A stretch of DNA of 64,000 nt from Chloroflexota bacterium (GCA_029782225.1 JAKOVF010000370.1:30190-94189); one strand, 5' to 3'. Numbered from the stretch's first letter, positions 1-8,880 are shown. Numbers and translations: made by a program. The notes: generated by a model from the letters alone, not told the origin.

Positions 1-1598
1 TCGAGCCTGAACAAGTACGCGTCATCGTTGGACCTTTGGGAGGCGGTTACGGCGCAAAGGGCCACGTCCGGCTGGAGCCGCTTGTTGCTGCCATAGCCCG
101 GAAGACAAACGGACGACCCGTCAAGCTCGTGGCGACGCGGGCGGAGGAATTTGTCATCGTTACCAAGCACGCGGCCACCATGCGGATCAAAACCGGCATC
201 ATGCGCGATGGCACTCTGACAGCGAGAGAGGTGACAAGTTGGTGGAATACCGGCGCCTATGCCGATGCAGGCTATATGCTGACCAAGGGTGGCTTGTTGC
301 GCTCCATTGGACCGTATCGTATCCCCGCCGTTAGCGCGGACGCTTATCAAATCTATACCAACCGCCCACCTGCGGCGGCCTTTCGCGGGGCAATGGCCGC
401 GCAAGGCGAGTGGACTTTTGAGAGTCATATGGATTCCCTGGCGCACGCCATCGGTATGGATCCGCTCGAATTGCGGCGAAGAAATCTTTTGCGCGAAGGC
501 GATGCGTGGGCAACAGGCGAGGTCATGCATGATGTGCATTACAGAGACTGTCTGGATGAAGTCCAGCGCCTGCTGGGCGACGAGCCACCAATTGAGCGCG
601 CCGCGGGCCATGTTCGTCGTGGACGCGGGGCAGCGGTGATGATGAAGAATTCGCAATCGCCATCCCGATCTGAAGCGCGCGTCGCACTCCGCGACAATGG
701 GCGTGCGACCGTCTTCACAAGCTCGGTAGAGATGGGACAGGGGGCGCATACTGCCATGGCGCAAATCGCTGCCGATCAACTCGGCTTGCCGGTGGATTCA
801 GTGGATGTGGTTGGGCCAGATACAGCCCAAACACCGTTCGACCAGGTTACAAGCGGCAGTCGAACAACCTACATGATGGGCAACGCGGTCAGACGCGCGG
901 CTGAAGCTGTGGCGGACGAGATCCGCCAGTTAGGCGCGCGCCGCTACCAGGTCCAGCCGGATGCGACCACTTTGGCCGACGGACAATTGTACGCGTCCAA
1001 TGGTCAATGCCTGCCTTATTCCGACCTGCTTCAGTGGGCAGGATTGCCGAAAATAGAAATGTTGCGGGAATTTCAAACCGAGAGCAAACTCGACGAAAAT
1101 AGTCAGGGCGTCGCTTGCTCACACTGGCATCAGGGTGCCGGTGCGTGTGAAGTCGAAGTAGATATCGAAACGGGCAAGTTGACGGTTACGCGTTTTGCAG
1201 GCGCATCATGGGCTGGGAAAGTGGTCAATTCGGCGCATGCCCGCGCGCAGGACCAGGGCAATATCATCTATGGCCTCGGGCAAACTTTATTCGAGGAAAT
1301 GGTTTTTGACGGGGGGCAGGTAATGAACGCCAGCCTGGCGGATTACCCGATTCCCTCGCTGCTTGATGTCCCGTACGTCTTGAAAACATCCAGCCTGCAA
1401 AGTGAAAAACCAGATGCAGAGATGTATGGCATCGGTGAGATGACTCTTCCCTGTGTGGCTCCCGCGGTGGCGAATGCGCTGTACGACGCGGTCGGGATCC
1501 GCATCCGTACCTTGCCCCTGACGCCGGAGCGGATCCTGCGGGCCCTTCGAGAGAAAGACGGTTTGTCCGTTGATCAAGTGGAAGAGGGAACCGGATGA
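1..1598 (+). CDS. Molybdenum hydroxylase large (molybdopterin-binding) subunit, 5' truncated
   Basis: The reading frame is open from the first codon (base 3), so the gene begins outside the window. About 530 residues remain, compared with 740 in the intact paralogue at 6658-8880, and the two align without large gaps. Visible family motifs are GGGYGAKGH, the PPAAAFRGAM segment, EMGQGAHTAMAQ and a C-terminal GIGEMTLP. The Glu of that last motif matches the catalytic base of xanthine dehydrogenase large subunits. The product would bind molybdopterin cytosine dinucleotide and hydroxylate or oxidise an aldehyde, heterocycle or similar substrate together with an Fe-S and an FAD subunit. Its stop codon overlaps the start of the 2Fe-2S gene (ATGA), so they are co-translated. 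The family is certain; the substrate is unknown. Confidence 0.93.
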   Translation, partial: EPEQVRVIVGPLGGGYGAKGHVRLEPLVAAIARKTNGRPVKLVATRAEEFVIVTKHAATMRIKTGIMRDGTLTAREVTSWWNTGAYADAGYMLTKGGLLRSIGPYRIPAVSADAYQIYTNRPPAAAFRGAMAAQGEWTFESHMDSLAHAIGMDPLELRRRNLLREGDAWATGEVMHDVHYRDCLDEVQRLLGDEPPIERAAGHVRRGRGAAVMMKNSQSPSRSEARVALRDNGRATVFTSSVEMGQGAHTAMAQIAADQLGLPVDSVDVVGPDTAQTPFDQVTSGSRTTYMMGNAVRRAAEAVADEIRQLGARRYQVQPDATTLADGQLYASNGQCLPYSDLLQWAGLPKIEMLREFQTESKLDENSQGVACSHWHQGAGACEVEVDIETGKLTVTRFAGASWAGKVVNSAHARAQDQGNIIYGLGQTLFEEMVFDGGQVMNASLADYPIPSLLDVPYVLKTSSLQSEKPDAEMYGIGEMTLPCVAPAVANALYDAVGIRIRTLPLTPERILRALREKDGLSVDQVEEGTG

Positions 1599-2113
1599 CT
1601 TATACACTCCACGTCAATGGCGATCTTTACCAGTTGGATGTGCCTCCTCAGCGCTCATTGCTTCAAGCCCTGCGTGACGACCTTAGATTGATGGGAACGC
1701 GCGAGGCCTGCGGGGTTGGCATGTGCGGTAGCTGCACTGTGTTGGTGGATGGCAAAGCTGTCAGCGGATGCCTGACCCTCGTTCCTCAGGTTATCGGAAA
1801 GCAGATTATTACAGTGGAGGGTCTCGCAAAAGAGGGGAAATTACATCCGGTGCAACAGGCATTTCTGGATCACCATGCTTTTCAGTGTTCATTCTGCACG
1901 CCTGGTTTTATAATGGCGACCATTGCCTTGCTGACGGAGAAGCCGCAGCCTTCTGAAGATGAGATTCGGGAGTACTTGGCAGGTAATCTTTGCCGGTGTG
2001 GTTCGTATCCCGAAATTCTGTTGGCGGTCCGCTGGCTGATCGAAAATCGGCCGTCGGACTCATGGGAGTCCATACCTCCAGAAGAACAACCTAGTGTTGA
2101 AACAAACCGATGA
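1595..2113 (+). CDS. Molybdenum hydroxylase 2Fe-2S small subunit
   Basis: This 172-residue protein has the two-cluster layout of CoxS/xanthine dehydrogenase small subunits. A plant-ferredoxin-type cluster is ligated by C39, C44, C47 and C59, and a second cluster by C98, C101, C133 and C135 (CSFCTPGF and CRCGSY). It passes electrons from the molybdenum centre to FAD. It overlaps the large-subunit gene by 4 bp. The C-terminal tail after residue 145 is longer than in the second copy (154 residues, 8877-9341), which is otherwise very similar. No FAD-subunit gene lies directly next to this pair in the window. The partner may be upstream, or the subunit at 5817-6671 may be shared. Confidence 0.95.
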   Translation: MTYTLHVNGDLYQLDVPPQRSLLQALRDDLRLMGTREACGVGMCGSCTVLVDGKAVSGCLTLVPQVIGKQIITVEGLAKEGKLHPVQQAFLDHHAFQCSFCTPGFIMATIALLTEKPQPSEDEIREYLAGNLCRCGSYPEILLAVRWLIENRPSDSWESIPPEEQPSVETNR

Positions 2114-2158
2114 TGTTCCTGAAAAATACTGATAGATTGCTGGACTTGGAGGCCTGAT

Positions 2159-2533
2159 ATGGCGAAGTTGTTCTCCGCGAATCAACTGCCGCATTTGCAT
2201 TCCACGCGTGATAAGCGCGACCGGCTCGATCTTGTGACCGACAACGTCAAACTGGGCGCACAGTTCATCCGCGCGGACCGCATCATTTATCACCCCGGCG
2301 ATACTGCCGCCAAACACTACCACACGGATTGTCATCATCTCTTCTACGTGCTGTATGGTAACGGGATACTGCACGTGAACGACGGAAATTATCGCCTGAC
2401 GCCCGGTACGGTGGCTGTCGTTGCGCCCAACGAAGTGCATTGGTTCGAGAATGATACGACCGAAAATTTCTCGTTCGTTGAATTTTGGGGTCCGCCGCCC
2501 AAAGAGACGATCTGGATCACGAACGATGTCTGA
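2159..2533 (+). CDS. Cupin-domain protein
   Basis: This 124-residue protein is a single small beta-barrel. The cupin motif 1 region reads HYHTDCHHLFYVLYGNG, with two His of the HxH pair, but the usual Glu ligand position is a His. Motif 2 carries the late His (PNEVHWFEN). Metal binding is therefore plausible but with an altered ligand set. A good Shine-Dalgarno (GGAGG) lies before the ATG. It sits 45 bp after the first Mo-hydroxylase pair and probably belongs to the same transcript. It could be a small isomerase, dioxygenase-like enzyme or sugar-binding sensor; the function cannot be told from sequence. Confidence 0.85.
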   Translation: MAKLFSANQLPHLHSTRDKRDRLDLVTDNVKLGAQFIRADRIIYHPGDTAAKHYHTDCHHLFYVLYGNGILHVNDGNYRLTPGTVAVVAPNEVHWFENDTTENFSFVEFWGPPPKETIWITNDV

Positions 2534-2546
2534 ACATGGGAACAGC

Positions 2547-2629
2547 ACGCCTGAGTTTCAGGCGTTCAACTAGCCAGCGGACTCCGTAGTCTCCTGACTT
2601 CGGAGTCTCCAACGTCTGGAAACGTTGGA
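2547..2629. repeat. Intergenic triple-hairpin palindromic repeat, copy 1
   Basis: Three consecutive inverted repeats fill the gap between the cupin and hydrolase genes. An 8-bp stem (ACGCCTGA / TCAGGCGT) is at 2547-2565, an imperfect stem (ACTCCGTAGTC / GACTTCGGAGT) at 2581-2606, and a stem built on TCCAACGT / AACGTTGGA at 2608-2629. The last two recur with sequence changes but conserved pairing at 10400-10445. It therefore looks like a dispersed REP-like element rather than a terminator. No T-run follows any stem. Confidence 0.75.
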
Positions 2630-2655
2630 CCCCAATAATATAGGAGCACATCTAC

Positions 2656-3714
2656 ATGACCGACGAACGCGTAGAAGTCGCGATCAAAAACTGGGCGCCG
2701 CGCTTTACTTCGCAGGGCGTGGACTACAACGATTTCTTCCGCACTACCGCGCGCGTGGGAAAATGGGAGGATTGGTGCCGAGAGTGGGTAGCCACCGGAG
2801 ATGTTCATTATGATCTCGCCGTGAAGGCCGATGCAAAAGGAAACAAGGTCAGCGCGGGTGAGCGTTATATCGGCGCGGCGCTTTGTTATCACTTCGGCAA
2901 ATTTGTCTTCCAGGATTTTCACGACGAGTATGTGTTCGCTTCTCGAAAAGCGGTGGAAGCCTTCGCCAAAGGCTTGAACCTGCTCGACCCAACCGGGGAA
3001 CGCGTGGAAATCCCTTTGGACGGTGCAACAATGGTCGGGACCTTGCGCCGTCCTGCTGATGCAGACAAACCTCCATTCGTTCTTCTCCTGGCCGGGCTTG
3101 ACTCAACGAAAGAGGAATTTTTCTACTGGGAAGATGTCTTCCTCAAACGCGGGCTTGCGACCTTCTCCCTCGATGGTCCGGGCCAGGGAGAATGCGGCTA
3201 CAACTCCTTCATCCGCCCCGATTACGAAGCGGCCGTTGCCACCGTCCTTGATGTCTTAACCAAACGCACAGATATTGACTCAAACCGCATCGGCCTGGCT
3301 GGCGTCAGTTTGGGTGGATACTACGCCCCGCGCGCCGCAGCTTATGAGCCGCGCGTCAAAGCCGCGGTGGGAAATTGCGGCCCGTGGAACTTCGGCGAAT
3401 GCTGGGATGTTTTGCCCGGCCTCACGCGTGCCGCATTTCGCTATCATTCCGGCGCGACCACTGACGAAAATGCAAAGGCCCGCGCGTATCAACTTTCTTT
3501 GGATGGCGTGGCCCAAAAGATCAGACAGCCATTGCTGATCATCCATGGGAAGTTGGATCGTCTAATTCCGTGGCAGCAGGCGCACAAGATCGTCGACGCG
3601 GTTGGCAAAAATGCCGAGCTGGCGATGTTCGAAAACGGCAACCACGTTTGCAACAACATCCCGTACATCTATCGTCCATTGACTGCCGATTGGCTCAAGG
3701 AAAAACTCGGATGA
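2656..3714 (+). CDS. Alpha/beta hydrolase (FrsA / dihydroxypseudooxynicotine hydrolase-like)
   Basis: This 352-residue protein has an N-terminal helical region of about 120 residues followed by an alpha/beta-hydrolase core. The nucleophile elbow GVSLGG places the Ser near residue 217. The acid lies in HGKLDRLIPW (Asp near 300) and the His in ENGNHVCNN (near 329). The oxyanion region reads LLLAGLDSTKEE. The large N-terminal lid and overall length match the DUF1100/FrsA group, which includes C-C bond hydrolases of N-heterocycle breakdown. That comparison comes from family memory, not a search. The stop overlaps the next start (ATGA at 3711). It likely hydrolyses an ester or a 1,3-dicarbonyl product made by the neighbouring oxidoreductases. 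Confidence 0.85.
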   Translation: MTDERVEVAIKNWAPRFTSQGVDYNDFFRTTARVGKWEDWCREWVATGDVHYDLAVKADAKGNKVSAGERYIGAALCYHFGKFVFQDFHDEYVFASRKAVEAFAKGLNLLDPTGERVEIPLDGATMVGTLRRPADADKPPFVLLLAGLDSTKEEFFYWEDVFLKRGLATFSLDGPGQGECGYNSFIRPDYEAAVATVLDVLTKRTDIDSNRIGLAGVSLGGYYAPRAAAYEPRVKAAVGNCGPWNFGECWDVLPGLTRAAFRYHSGATTDENAKARAYQLSLDGVAQKIRQPLLIIHGKLDRLIPWQQAHKIVDAVGKNAELAMFENGNHVCNNIPYIYRPLTADWLKEKLG

Positions 3715-4736
3715 GAGCGCTCGTTGTCAGGGAATTTGGTGGGCCGCTGATTCTGGAAGATGTGCCCGTGCCCCGGCCAAAATCCGATGAAGTGTTGCTG
3801 CGTGTAAAAGCCTGCGCCGTGGACCAATTTGATTTGACCATTCGTGACGGAAAATTCGCGATGGCAAACAAAGTCCCGATCATTCTCGGGCACGAGATTG
3901 CGGGCGTGGTTGAAGCGGTCGGCGCGGACGTGAGATCCGTTTCCGTTGGCGACAGGGTAACCTCCACCTTGTATTTGACCTGCGGGAAATGCCGCTACTG
4001 CCTGACCGGCCGCGAGACGATCTGCACCGATTTTAAAGGCTATGTTGGCATCCACACGCCCGGCGCATATGCGGAATACACTACCATTCCAGAAGCCAAT
4101 CTTGTCAGGCTTCCCGAAACAATCTCCTTCGCAGATGCGAGCGTGATCGCCAATGCGATCGGTACTCCCTACCATGCCCTTACCAGGCGCGCCCGACTCC
4201 AGCCCGGGGAGCGGATCATTGTCACAGGCGCCGGCGGAGGTGTGGGAGTCCACGCGCTGCAGTTGGCGCGCATGATGGGAGCGTTTGTCATGGCTGTAGA
4301 TATCGGTGATGAAAAACTTGCGCTGGCGCGTGACCTTGGTGCGGATCTCGTTTCTGATTCATCTGCTGGCGACTTTTCCGCGGCCGCCCGCGCATGGACG
4401 AACGGTGAAGGCGCGGATGTTGTTCTCGAGTTGGTTGGCACGAAAACATTCGACGCATCCCTCAAATCACTGGCGCGCGGCGGGCGGATGGTGATTGTCG
4501 GCTCACACACCGGCACTACGCTGACCACGAGTCCTCAGGCGATGATCGCCAACGAATGGGAAATCCTGGGTTCACGCAATGTCACCAAACGCGAACTCGT
4601 GGAAGTCGTCAACCTGGTCGCTGCCGGACGCATCAAGCCGATCGTGACGGGCGTATATGGGCTTGAGGAGGCCGAGGCTGTTCATCAGCGCCTGCGAAAG
4701 CAGGAAATCATTGGACGGGTTGTTCTCGAACCCTAA
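3711..4736 (+). CDS. Medium-chain dehydrogenase (zinc alcohol dehydrogenase superfamily)
   Basis: This 341-residue MDR protein starts at the ATG overlapping the previous stop, and the start aligns with the family N-terminus. The structural zinc ligands are C91, C94, C97 and C105 (CGKCRYC). The GHE motif of the catalytic site is at residues 60-62. The usual first catalytic Cys (CGxD) is replaced: the segment reads ACAVDQFD, with Asp38 in the Cys position. The Rossmann motif is GAGGGVGVHA. Catalytic zinc may be bound differently or absent, as in quinone-oxidoreductase-like relatives. It belongs to the same transcript as the hydrolase. The substrate is unknown. Confidence 0.88.
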   Translation: MRALVVREFGGPLILEDVPVPRPKSDEVLLRVKACAVDQFDLTIRDGKFAMANKVPIILGHEIAGVVEAVGADVRSVSVGDRVTSTLYLTCGKCRYCLTGRETICTDFKGYVGIHTPGAYAEYTTIPEANLVRLPETISFADASVIANAIGTPYHALTRRARLQPGERIIVTGAGGGVGVHALQLARMMGAFVMAVDIGDEKLALARDLGADLVSDSSAGDFSAAARAWTNGEGADVVLELVGTKTFDASLKSLARGGRMVIVGSHTGTTLTTSPQAMIANEWEILGSRNVTKRELVEVVNLVAAGRIKPIVTGVYGLEEAEAVHQRLRKQEIIGRVVLEP

Positions 4737-4738
4737 AA

Positions 4739-4842
4739 TGTCATTGCGAGCCCCGATCGGGCGAAGTAATCTCTTGATTTCAAACAATATTTTGGCTAAA
4801 AGTAATGAGGAGATTGCTTCAGGCTTTGCCCTCGCAACGACA
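4739..4842. repeat. Long inverted repeat, TCATTGCGAG type
   Basis: The gap between the dehydrogenase and the next cupin is almost entirely one imperfect palindrome. The left arm begins TGTCATTGCGAG and ends GAAGTAATCTC (4739-4773). The right arm begins GAGATTGCTTC and ends CTCGCAACGACA (4809-4842), around an AT-rich loop. This sequence type is a commonly seen dispersed intergenic repeat in bacterial genomes (recollection, not a search). A degraded related stretch lies at 5747-5806. Confidence 0.75.
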
Positions 4843-4866
4843 TGATCGAATAAATTTGGAGGTTTC

Positions 4867-5199
4867 ATGCCAACCATATTTGAGCCAGAAGATTTGCCTG
4901 TAACCCGGCAGAATGGACTGTCGCTCACCACGCTTGCAGATGCGGCCATGCTCGGCACGGACGCACTCGCGGTGGAGCGCATCACGCTGGATGCAAATGC
5001 AAATAGTCCTGATTTTGAAGCCGCAAACATCGAGCGATTCCTCTACGTTATTCGCGGCGTGGGAGGGGCGCACGTTGGCGGACAGATCCTCCCGCTTGAA
5101 CCCGAATCCATCCTGTGGATCGAAGCGGATGATTCATACTCATTGCACTCCGGCGCGCAGGGACTTGAAGTCCTGATTTGCCGCGCACCGGCAAAATAA
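4867..5199 (+). CDS. Small cupin-like protein
   Basis: This 110-residue protein has the hydrophobic and glycine pattern of a cupin barrel (ERFLYVIRGVGGAHVGG, then LPLEPESILWIEADD and one late His). The HxH metal pair is missing, so metal binding is doubtful. A Shine-Dalgarno (GGAGG) precedes the ATG. The gene is isolated by repeat elements on both sides but keeps the strand and spacing of the catabolic cluster. A ligand-binding or structural role is possible. No specific function is supported. Confidence 0.75.
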   Translation: MPTIFEPEDLPVTRQNGLSLTTLADAAMLGTDALAVERITLDANANSPDFEAANIERFLYVIRGVGGAHVGGQILPLEPESILWIEADDSYSLHSGAQGLEVLICRAPAK

Positions 5200-5209
5200 T
5201 CATTCGCGC

Positions 5210-5296
5210 TGAGCAGAACGACCCTGAGCCTGCCGAAGGCGAGTGTAATCAAAGCGTCCTTCGACTTCGCTGCGCTCCGCTCAGGGCGAAAAAGGA
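5210..5296. repeat. Dispersed CTGAGCCTGCCGAAG-type repeat
   Basis: The spacer before the CoxG-like gene contains CCCTGAGCCTGCCGAAGG, then an inverted counterpart CCTTCGACTTCG and CGCTCCGCTCAGGG. It is an imperfect palindrome of a kind widely scattered between bacterial genes. It leaves only a few bases for the ribosome site of the gene that begins at 5301. Confidence 0.7.
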
Positions 5297-5300
5297 TTTC

Positions 5301-5741
5301 ATGCAAATCAAAGATTCCTTCATTATTAATGCCCCGCAGGAAAAAGTCTGGGACTTCCTTTTTGATATTCCAAAACTCAGCCAGTGCGTGCCTGGGATAG
5401 AATCGGTCGAAGTCGTGGATGATAAAACCTATCGCGGAAAGCTGGTTATCAAAGTTGGCCCGATCAAATCCGAGTTCAGAGGCATTGTGAAACTTCTGGA
5501 GGTTGAAGCACCTAATCGAATCGCGGGCACAGTGGAAGGCGACGACAAGTCCAGCGCATCCTCTGTGAAAGCGACGTTCACCGGATCGTTGAATGCCGTT
5601 GACGGAGGCACTGAAGCTGCGTTTGAAGTGGAAGCAAACCTGCGCGGCAGGCTGGCGCAATTCGGTGGGCCGGTAATTGCTGCCACCGCTAAGAAGCTGA
5701 CCGCTGATTTTGCGAAGAATTTGAGGGCACAACTTGAGTAG
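5301..5741 (+). CDS. CoxG-like SRPBCC protein
   Basis: This 146-residue protein shows the START/SRPBCC-type helix-grip pattern of CoxG. It has an N-terminal beta strand (IKDSFIINAPQEKVWDFLFD), then SQCVPGIESVEV, a repeated strand set and a C-terminal amphipathic helix ending KKLTADFAKNLRAQLE. The frame is open further upstream, but that part lies in a repeat. The ATG at 5301 aligns with family N-termini. CoxG proteins are usually encoded with CO-dehydrogenase-like molybdenum hydroxylases and are thought to recruit or mature the enzyme at the membrane. Here it directly precedes the FAD subunit gene, which fits that role. Confidence 0.9.
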   Translation: MQIKDSFIINAPQEKVWDFLFDIPKLSQCVPGIESVEVVDDKTYRGKLVIKVGPIKSEFRGIVKLLEVEAPNRIAGTVEGDDKSSASSVKATFTGSLNAVDGGTEAAFEVEANLRGRLAQFGGPVIAATAKKLTADFAKNLRAQLE

Positions 5742-5816
5742 TTTCCGTCATTGCAATGAATGAGATTGCTTTGGATGGAAGTTTGCCGTCATCACCATGA
5801 CGAAGTTCCGAAATTT

Positions 5817-6671
5817 ATGAACCAAATCAAATTTCTCGAACCAACCACTTTCGCCGAAGCCTCCGCGTTGCTGGTCGAACACGGAGATGAAGCCAAGGTC
5901 ATCGCAGGCGGCGTATCGGTCACTTTGATGCTGCAACAAAAATTGATCGCGCCTTCAGTGCTGGTCAGCCTGGGACGAATCGGCGGTGGCGATTTCATTC
6001 GCCGCGAATCCGATGGATTGCACATCGGCGCGCTGGCAATACTTCACGATCTCGAGCGTTCGCAGAGTGTGCGCGAGTTTTGCCCCTCGCTGGCGCATGC
6101 CTTCAGCGTCGTTGGCAACGTGCGCGTCCGCAACCAGGCTACGCTCGGCGGGAATCTCTCCGCGGCGGATTACGCGGCCGATCCTCCAGCGATGCTGACC
6201 GCCCTCGGGGCACACATCCAGGCTCTGGGCCCAGATGGGACACGGGAAATTGCTCTGGATGAATTCTTCCTCGGCTTCTATACAACTGCACTTCAGCCAA
6301 CCGAAGTCCTCACCGAGATCATCGTACCGGCGTGGCCGCGCGCGTCCTATCAAAAGTTTTTATCCCTCTCGGCCGAGGGTCGTCCATGTTTGGCGGTTGG
6401 TGTGGCGGCTGATTTTGATTCTGGAAATGAGTGCAAGGATTTGCGGATCGCGGTGGGGGCCGCGGTGGAGACTCCGCAGCGTGTGACGGAGGCCGAAGCG
6501 ATGGCACGCGGTTCGATCCTGACCGATGAGCTGGTTGCCGCTATCGCGGAAGAATACTCGCAGAGGCTCGACCCGTTAACCGACGTGCGCGGGTCGGCAT
6601 GGTATCGCAGGGAGATGATACGCGTGTTCGTGAAGCGCGCTCTGGATGAGGTGAGGAATGGCAATCGGTAG
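5817..6671 (+). CDS. Molybdenum hydroxylase FAD-binding (medium) subunit
   Basis: This 284-residue protein is of the CoxM/xanthine dehydrogenase FAD-subunit family. The N-terminal FAD motif reads VIAGGVSVTLML (about residues 27-38) and the second FAD motif RNQATLGGNLSAAD (about 108-121). A C-terminal CO_deh_flav-type domain follows. The ATG at 5817 begins MNQIKFLEP, the normal family start. A longer reading from 5760 would translate repeat DNA. The gene overlaps the large-subunit gene by 14 bp. It accepts electrons from the 2Fe-2S subunit. It is the only FAD subunit visible for two large/small subunit pairs. Confidence 0.95.
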   Translation: MNQIKFLEPTTFAEASALLVEHGDEAKVIAGGVSVTLMLQQKLIAPSVLVSLGRIGGGDFIRRESDGLHIGALAILHDLERSQSVREFCPSLAHAFSVVGNVRVRNQATLGGNLSAADYAADPPAMLTALGAHIQALGPDGTREIALDEFFLGFYTTALQPTEVLTEIIVPAWPRASYQKFLSLSAEGRPCLAVGVAADFDSGNECKDLRIAVGAAVETPQRVTEAEAMARGSILTDELVAAIAEEYSQRLDPLTDVRGSAWYRREMIRVFVKRALDEVRNGNR

Positions 6672-8880
6672 ATCGGTGCCGATGCTCGACTCCGTGGCGC
6701 GCGTGAAGGGCGAAGTGGATTATCTGGTCAATCTGCGGCTGCTAAACATGCTGGTGGGAAAAATTGTTCGCAGCCAATCGCCGCACGCGAAATTATTGAA
6801 AGTGGATACCACTAGTGCGCTGCAAGTCCCTGGCGTCGTCGCGATTTTAACGGGCGCGGATCTCGGCGCCAGCGCTTTTTACGGCGCGGCGATCAAGGAT
6901 CAAGGCGTGGTTGCAGTCGACCGAGTCCGTTATGTTGGCGAACCCATCGCGGCCATCGCGGCAGAGAGCTTGGACGCCGCCGAGGAAGCTGCGTTGTTGA
7001 TCGATGTTGAGTACGAGGAAATGTCATCTGTGTTCGACGCCCGGGAGGCGATTCAATCGGGCGCGCCTACGCTGCATGAAAAATATCCTAACAATGTATT
7101 CATTCACTCCAGATTGCGGCACGGCGACGTGGAGGCTGCATTTGCTGAAGCGGACGAAATCTTCGAAGATACCTTCACCAGTCCGCTGGCGCAGCAATCT
7201 TCGCTCGAGCCACATGTGACCGCGGCTCGATGGGACGGTGAGCAACTGACGGTCTGGGCCGCCACACAAGCCCCGTATATGGTGCGACGTGTGCTGTCTG
7301 AAATCTTCGGTATCGAGCAAAACAAGATACGCGTCATCGTGCCCTCGCTGGGCGGCGCCTATGGAGGCAAGGGACACATTCGCATCGAACCTTTGGCGGC
7401 GGCGATGGCGCGCAAGACGAATGGTCGCCCCGTGAAATTCGTGTTGTCACGTGCAGAGGAATTCGTGACCGTGACGAAACATGCGGCGTCCATCACACTG
7501 AAGACAGGCGTGAAGCGCGACGGGACATTCACCGCGCGTCAGGTGACAATTTACTGGAATGGCGGCGCGTATGCAGATGCAAGTCCGCTCCTCATTCCGC
7601 AGGGCATGGTACGTTCAGTAGGCCCATACCGCATCCCTGCGGTGCATGTGGATTCTATTGGAGTCTACACAAACCTCCCACCCGCCGGCGCGTATCGAGG
7701 CGCGATGAGTTCGCAGACCACCTGGGCGTATGAATCCCAGATGGACATTATTGCCCGCAGGATGGGCTGGGATCCGCTGGAATTTCGTTTGGGGAATCTC
7801 TTTGTCTCTGGCGATCAATTCGCTACAGGCGAGACATTGCACGATGTGCACTTTGTGGAGTGCCTGGAAGAGGCGGCGAAGGCGATGAATGCGTCCTCAC
7901 CGCTGGCACCTATCCCCAAAATGGGACAGGGGAAACGCGGGCGTGGCTACGGCGTGATGATGAAAAGCACGGTCTCCACATCCAAGTCACAGGCGCGCAT
8001 GAAGCTTGACGATGATGGCACACTGACCTTATTCACATCGACGGTGGAGATGGGGCAGGGCGCACACACGGCGATGGCGCAGATCGCGGCCGAGGCACTT
8101 GGAACTGCATTTGAGATGGTGCGCGTCGTTGGCCCAGACACCGAGATCACGCCCTTCGATTCGACCACATCCGCCAGCCGCTCGACCAACATGATGGGTA
8201 ATGCAGTTTTGGCAGCGAGCGCGGCAGTGAAGAAAAAACTGATCGAGCTGGCTGCGCCTCTATTGGAAACTCCCGCTGAGGAGCTGCGCGCGGAAAATGG
8301 GAAAGTTTTAGCGAACGAGGCGTTTATTCCCTACGCGGAGATTCTCAAAAGAAACGGTCTCAATTCATTGGAAGAATCCGGTGAATATTCAACGGCCTCG
8401 AAGCTAGATCCCGAAACAGGGCAGGGGATATCGACTCCGCACTGGCATCAGGGTGCGGGTGCGGTCGAAGTGGAAGTGGACACCGAGACAGGCAAGATCA
8501 CGATTCTCCGCTACACGGCCTCTTCGTTCGCGGGGCGAATCGTGAACCCGCGGATGGCGCAGCTGCAAAATGATGGCAATGTGATCTTCGGCCTCGGCCC
8601 AACATTGATGGAAGAGATGATGTTGGATGGCGGGCAGGTGACGAATCCAAATTTGGCGGATTATCCAATTCCATCCATTCGTGATATTCCCGTGGAATTG
8701 GTCAGCGTGTGCATTGAATCCGAGGAAGGCGAATTACACGGCATCGGCGAGATGACCTTGCCGCCCGTCGCGCCTGCTGTTGCAAACGCCATCGAGGACG
8801 CAGTTGGAGTCCGCATCAAGGATCTGCCGATCACAGCCGAGAAAATTTTACAGGCATTGAAGGAGAAGTCTCAGCCATGA
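6658..8880 (+). CDS. Molybdenum hydroxylase large (molybdopterin-binding) subunit
   Basis: This 740-residue protein is a complete member of the xanthine dehydrogenase/CoxL large-subunit family. The N-terminal hammerhead (ald_Xan_dh_C) domain covers about 1-120. The Mo-binding domains follow, with GGAYGGKGH near 231, the PPAGAYRGAM segment, EMGQGAHTAMAQ near 464 and GIGEMTLPPVAPA near 695, which contains the presumed catalytic Glu. The CoxL signature loop carrying an active-site Cys (AYRCSFR) is not present, so it is not a form I CO dehydrogenase. It overlaps the FAD gene upstream and the 2Fe-2S gene downstream (ATGA). It is homologous to the truncated gene at the window start, indicating module duplication. 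Confidence 0.95.
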   Translation: MAIGRSVPMLDSVARVKGEVDYLVNLRLLNMLVGKIVRSQSPHAKLLKVDTTSALQVPGVVAILTGADLGASAFYGAAIKDQGVVAVDRVRYVGEPIAAIAAESLDAAEEAALLIDVEYEEMSSVFDAREAIQSGAPTLHEKYPNNVFIHSRLRHGDVEAAFAEADEIFEDTFTSPLAQQSSLEPHVTAARWDGEQLTVWAATQAPYMVRRVLSEIFGIEQNKIRVIVPSLGGAYGGKGHIRIEPLAAAMARKTNGRPVKFVLSRAEEFVTVTKHAASITLKTGVKRDGTFTARQVTIYWNGGAYADASPLLIPQGMVRSVGPYRIPAVHVDSIGVYTNLPPAGAYRGAMSSQTTWAYESQMDIIARRMGWDPLEFRLGNLFVSGDQFATGETLHDVHFVECLEEAAKAMNASSPLAPIPKMGQGKRGRGYGVMMKSTVSTSKSQARMKLDDDGTLTLFTSTVEMGQGAHTAMAQIAAEALGTAFEMVRVVGPDTEITPFDSTTSASRSTNMMGNAVLAASAAVKKKLIELAAPLLETPAEELRAENGKVLANEAFIPYAEILKRNGLNSLEESGEYSTASKLDPETGQGISTPHWHQGAGAVEVEVDTETGKITILRYTASSFAGRIVNPRMAQLQNDGNVIFGLGPTLMEEMMLDGGQVTNPNLADYPIPSIRDIPVELVSVCIESEEGELHGIGEMTLPPVAPAVANAIEDAVGVRIKDLPITAEKILQALKEKSQP

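Noticed and set aside
6658..8880. CO dehydrogenase large subunit (coxL)
   Set aside because: The form I active-site loop with Cys (AYRCSFR) is absent; CoxG nearby is common to many Mo hydroxylases.
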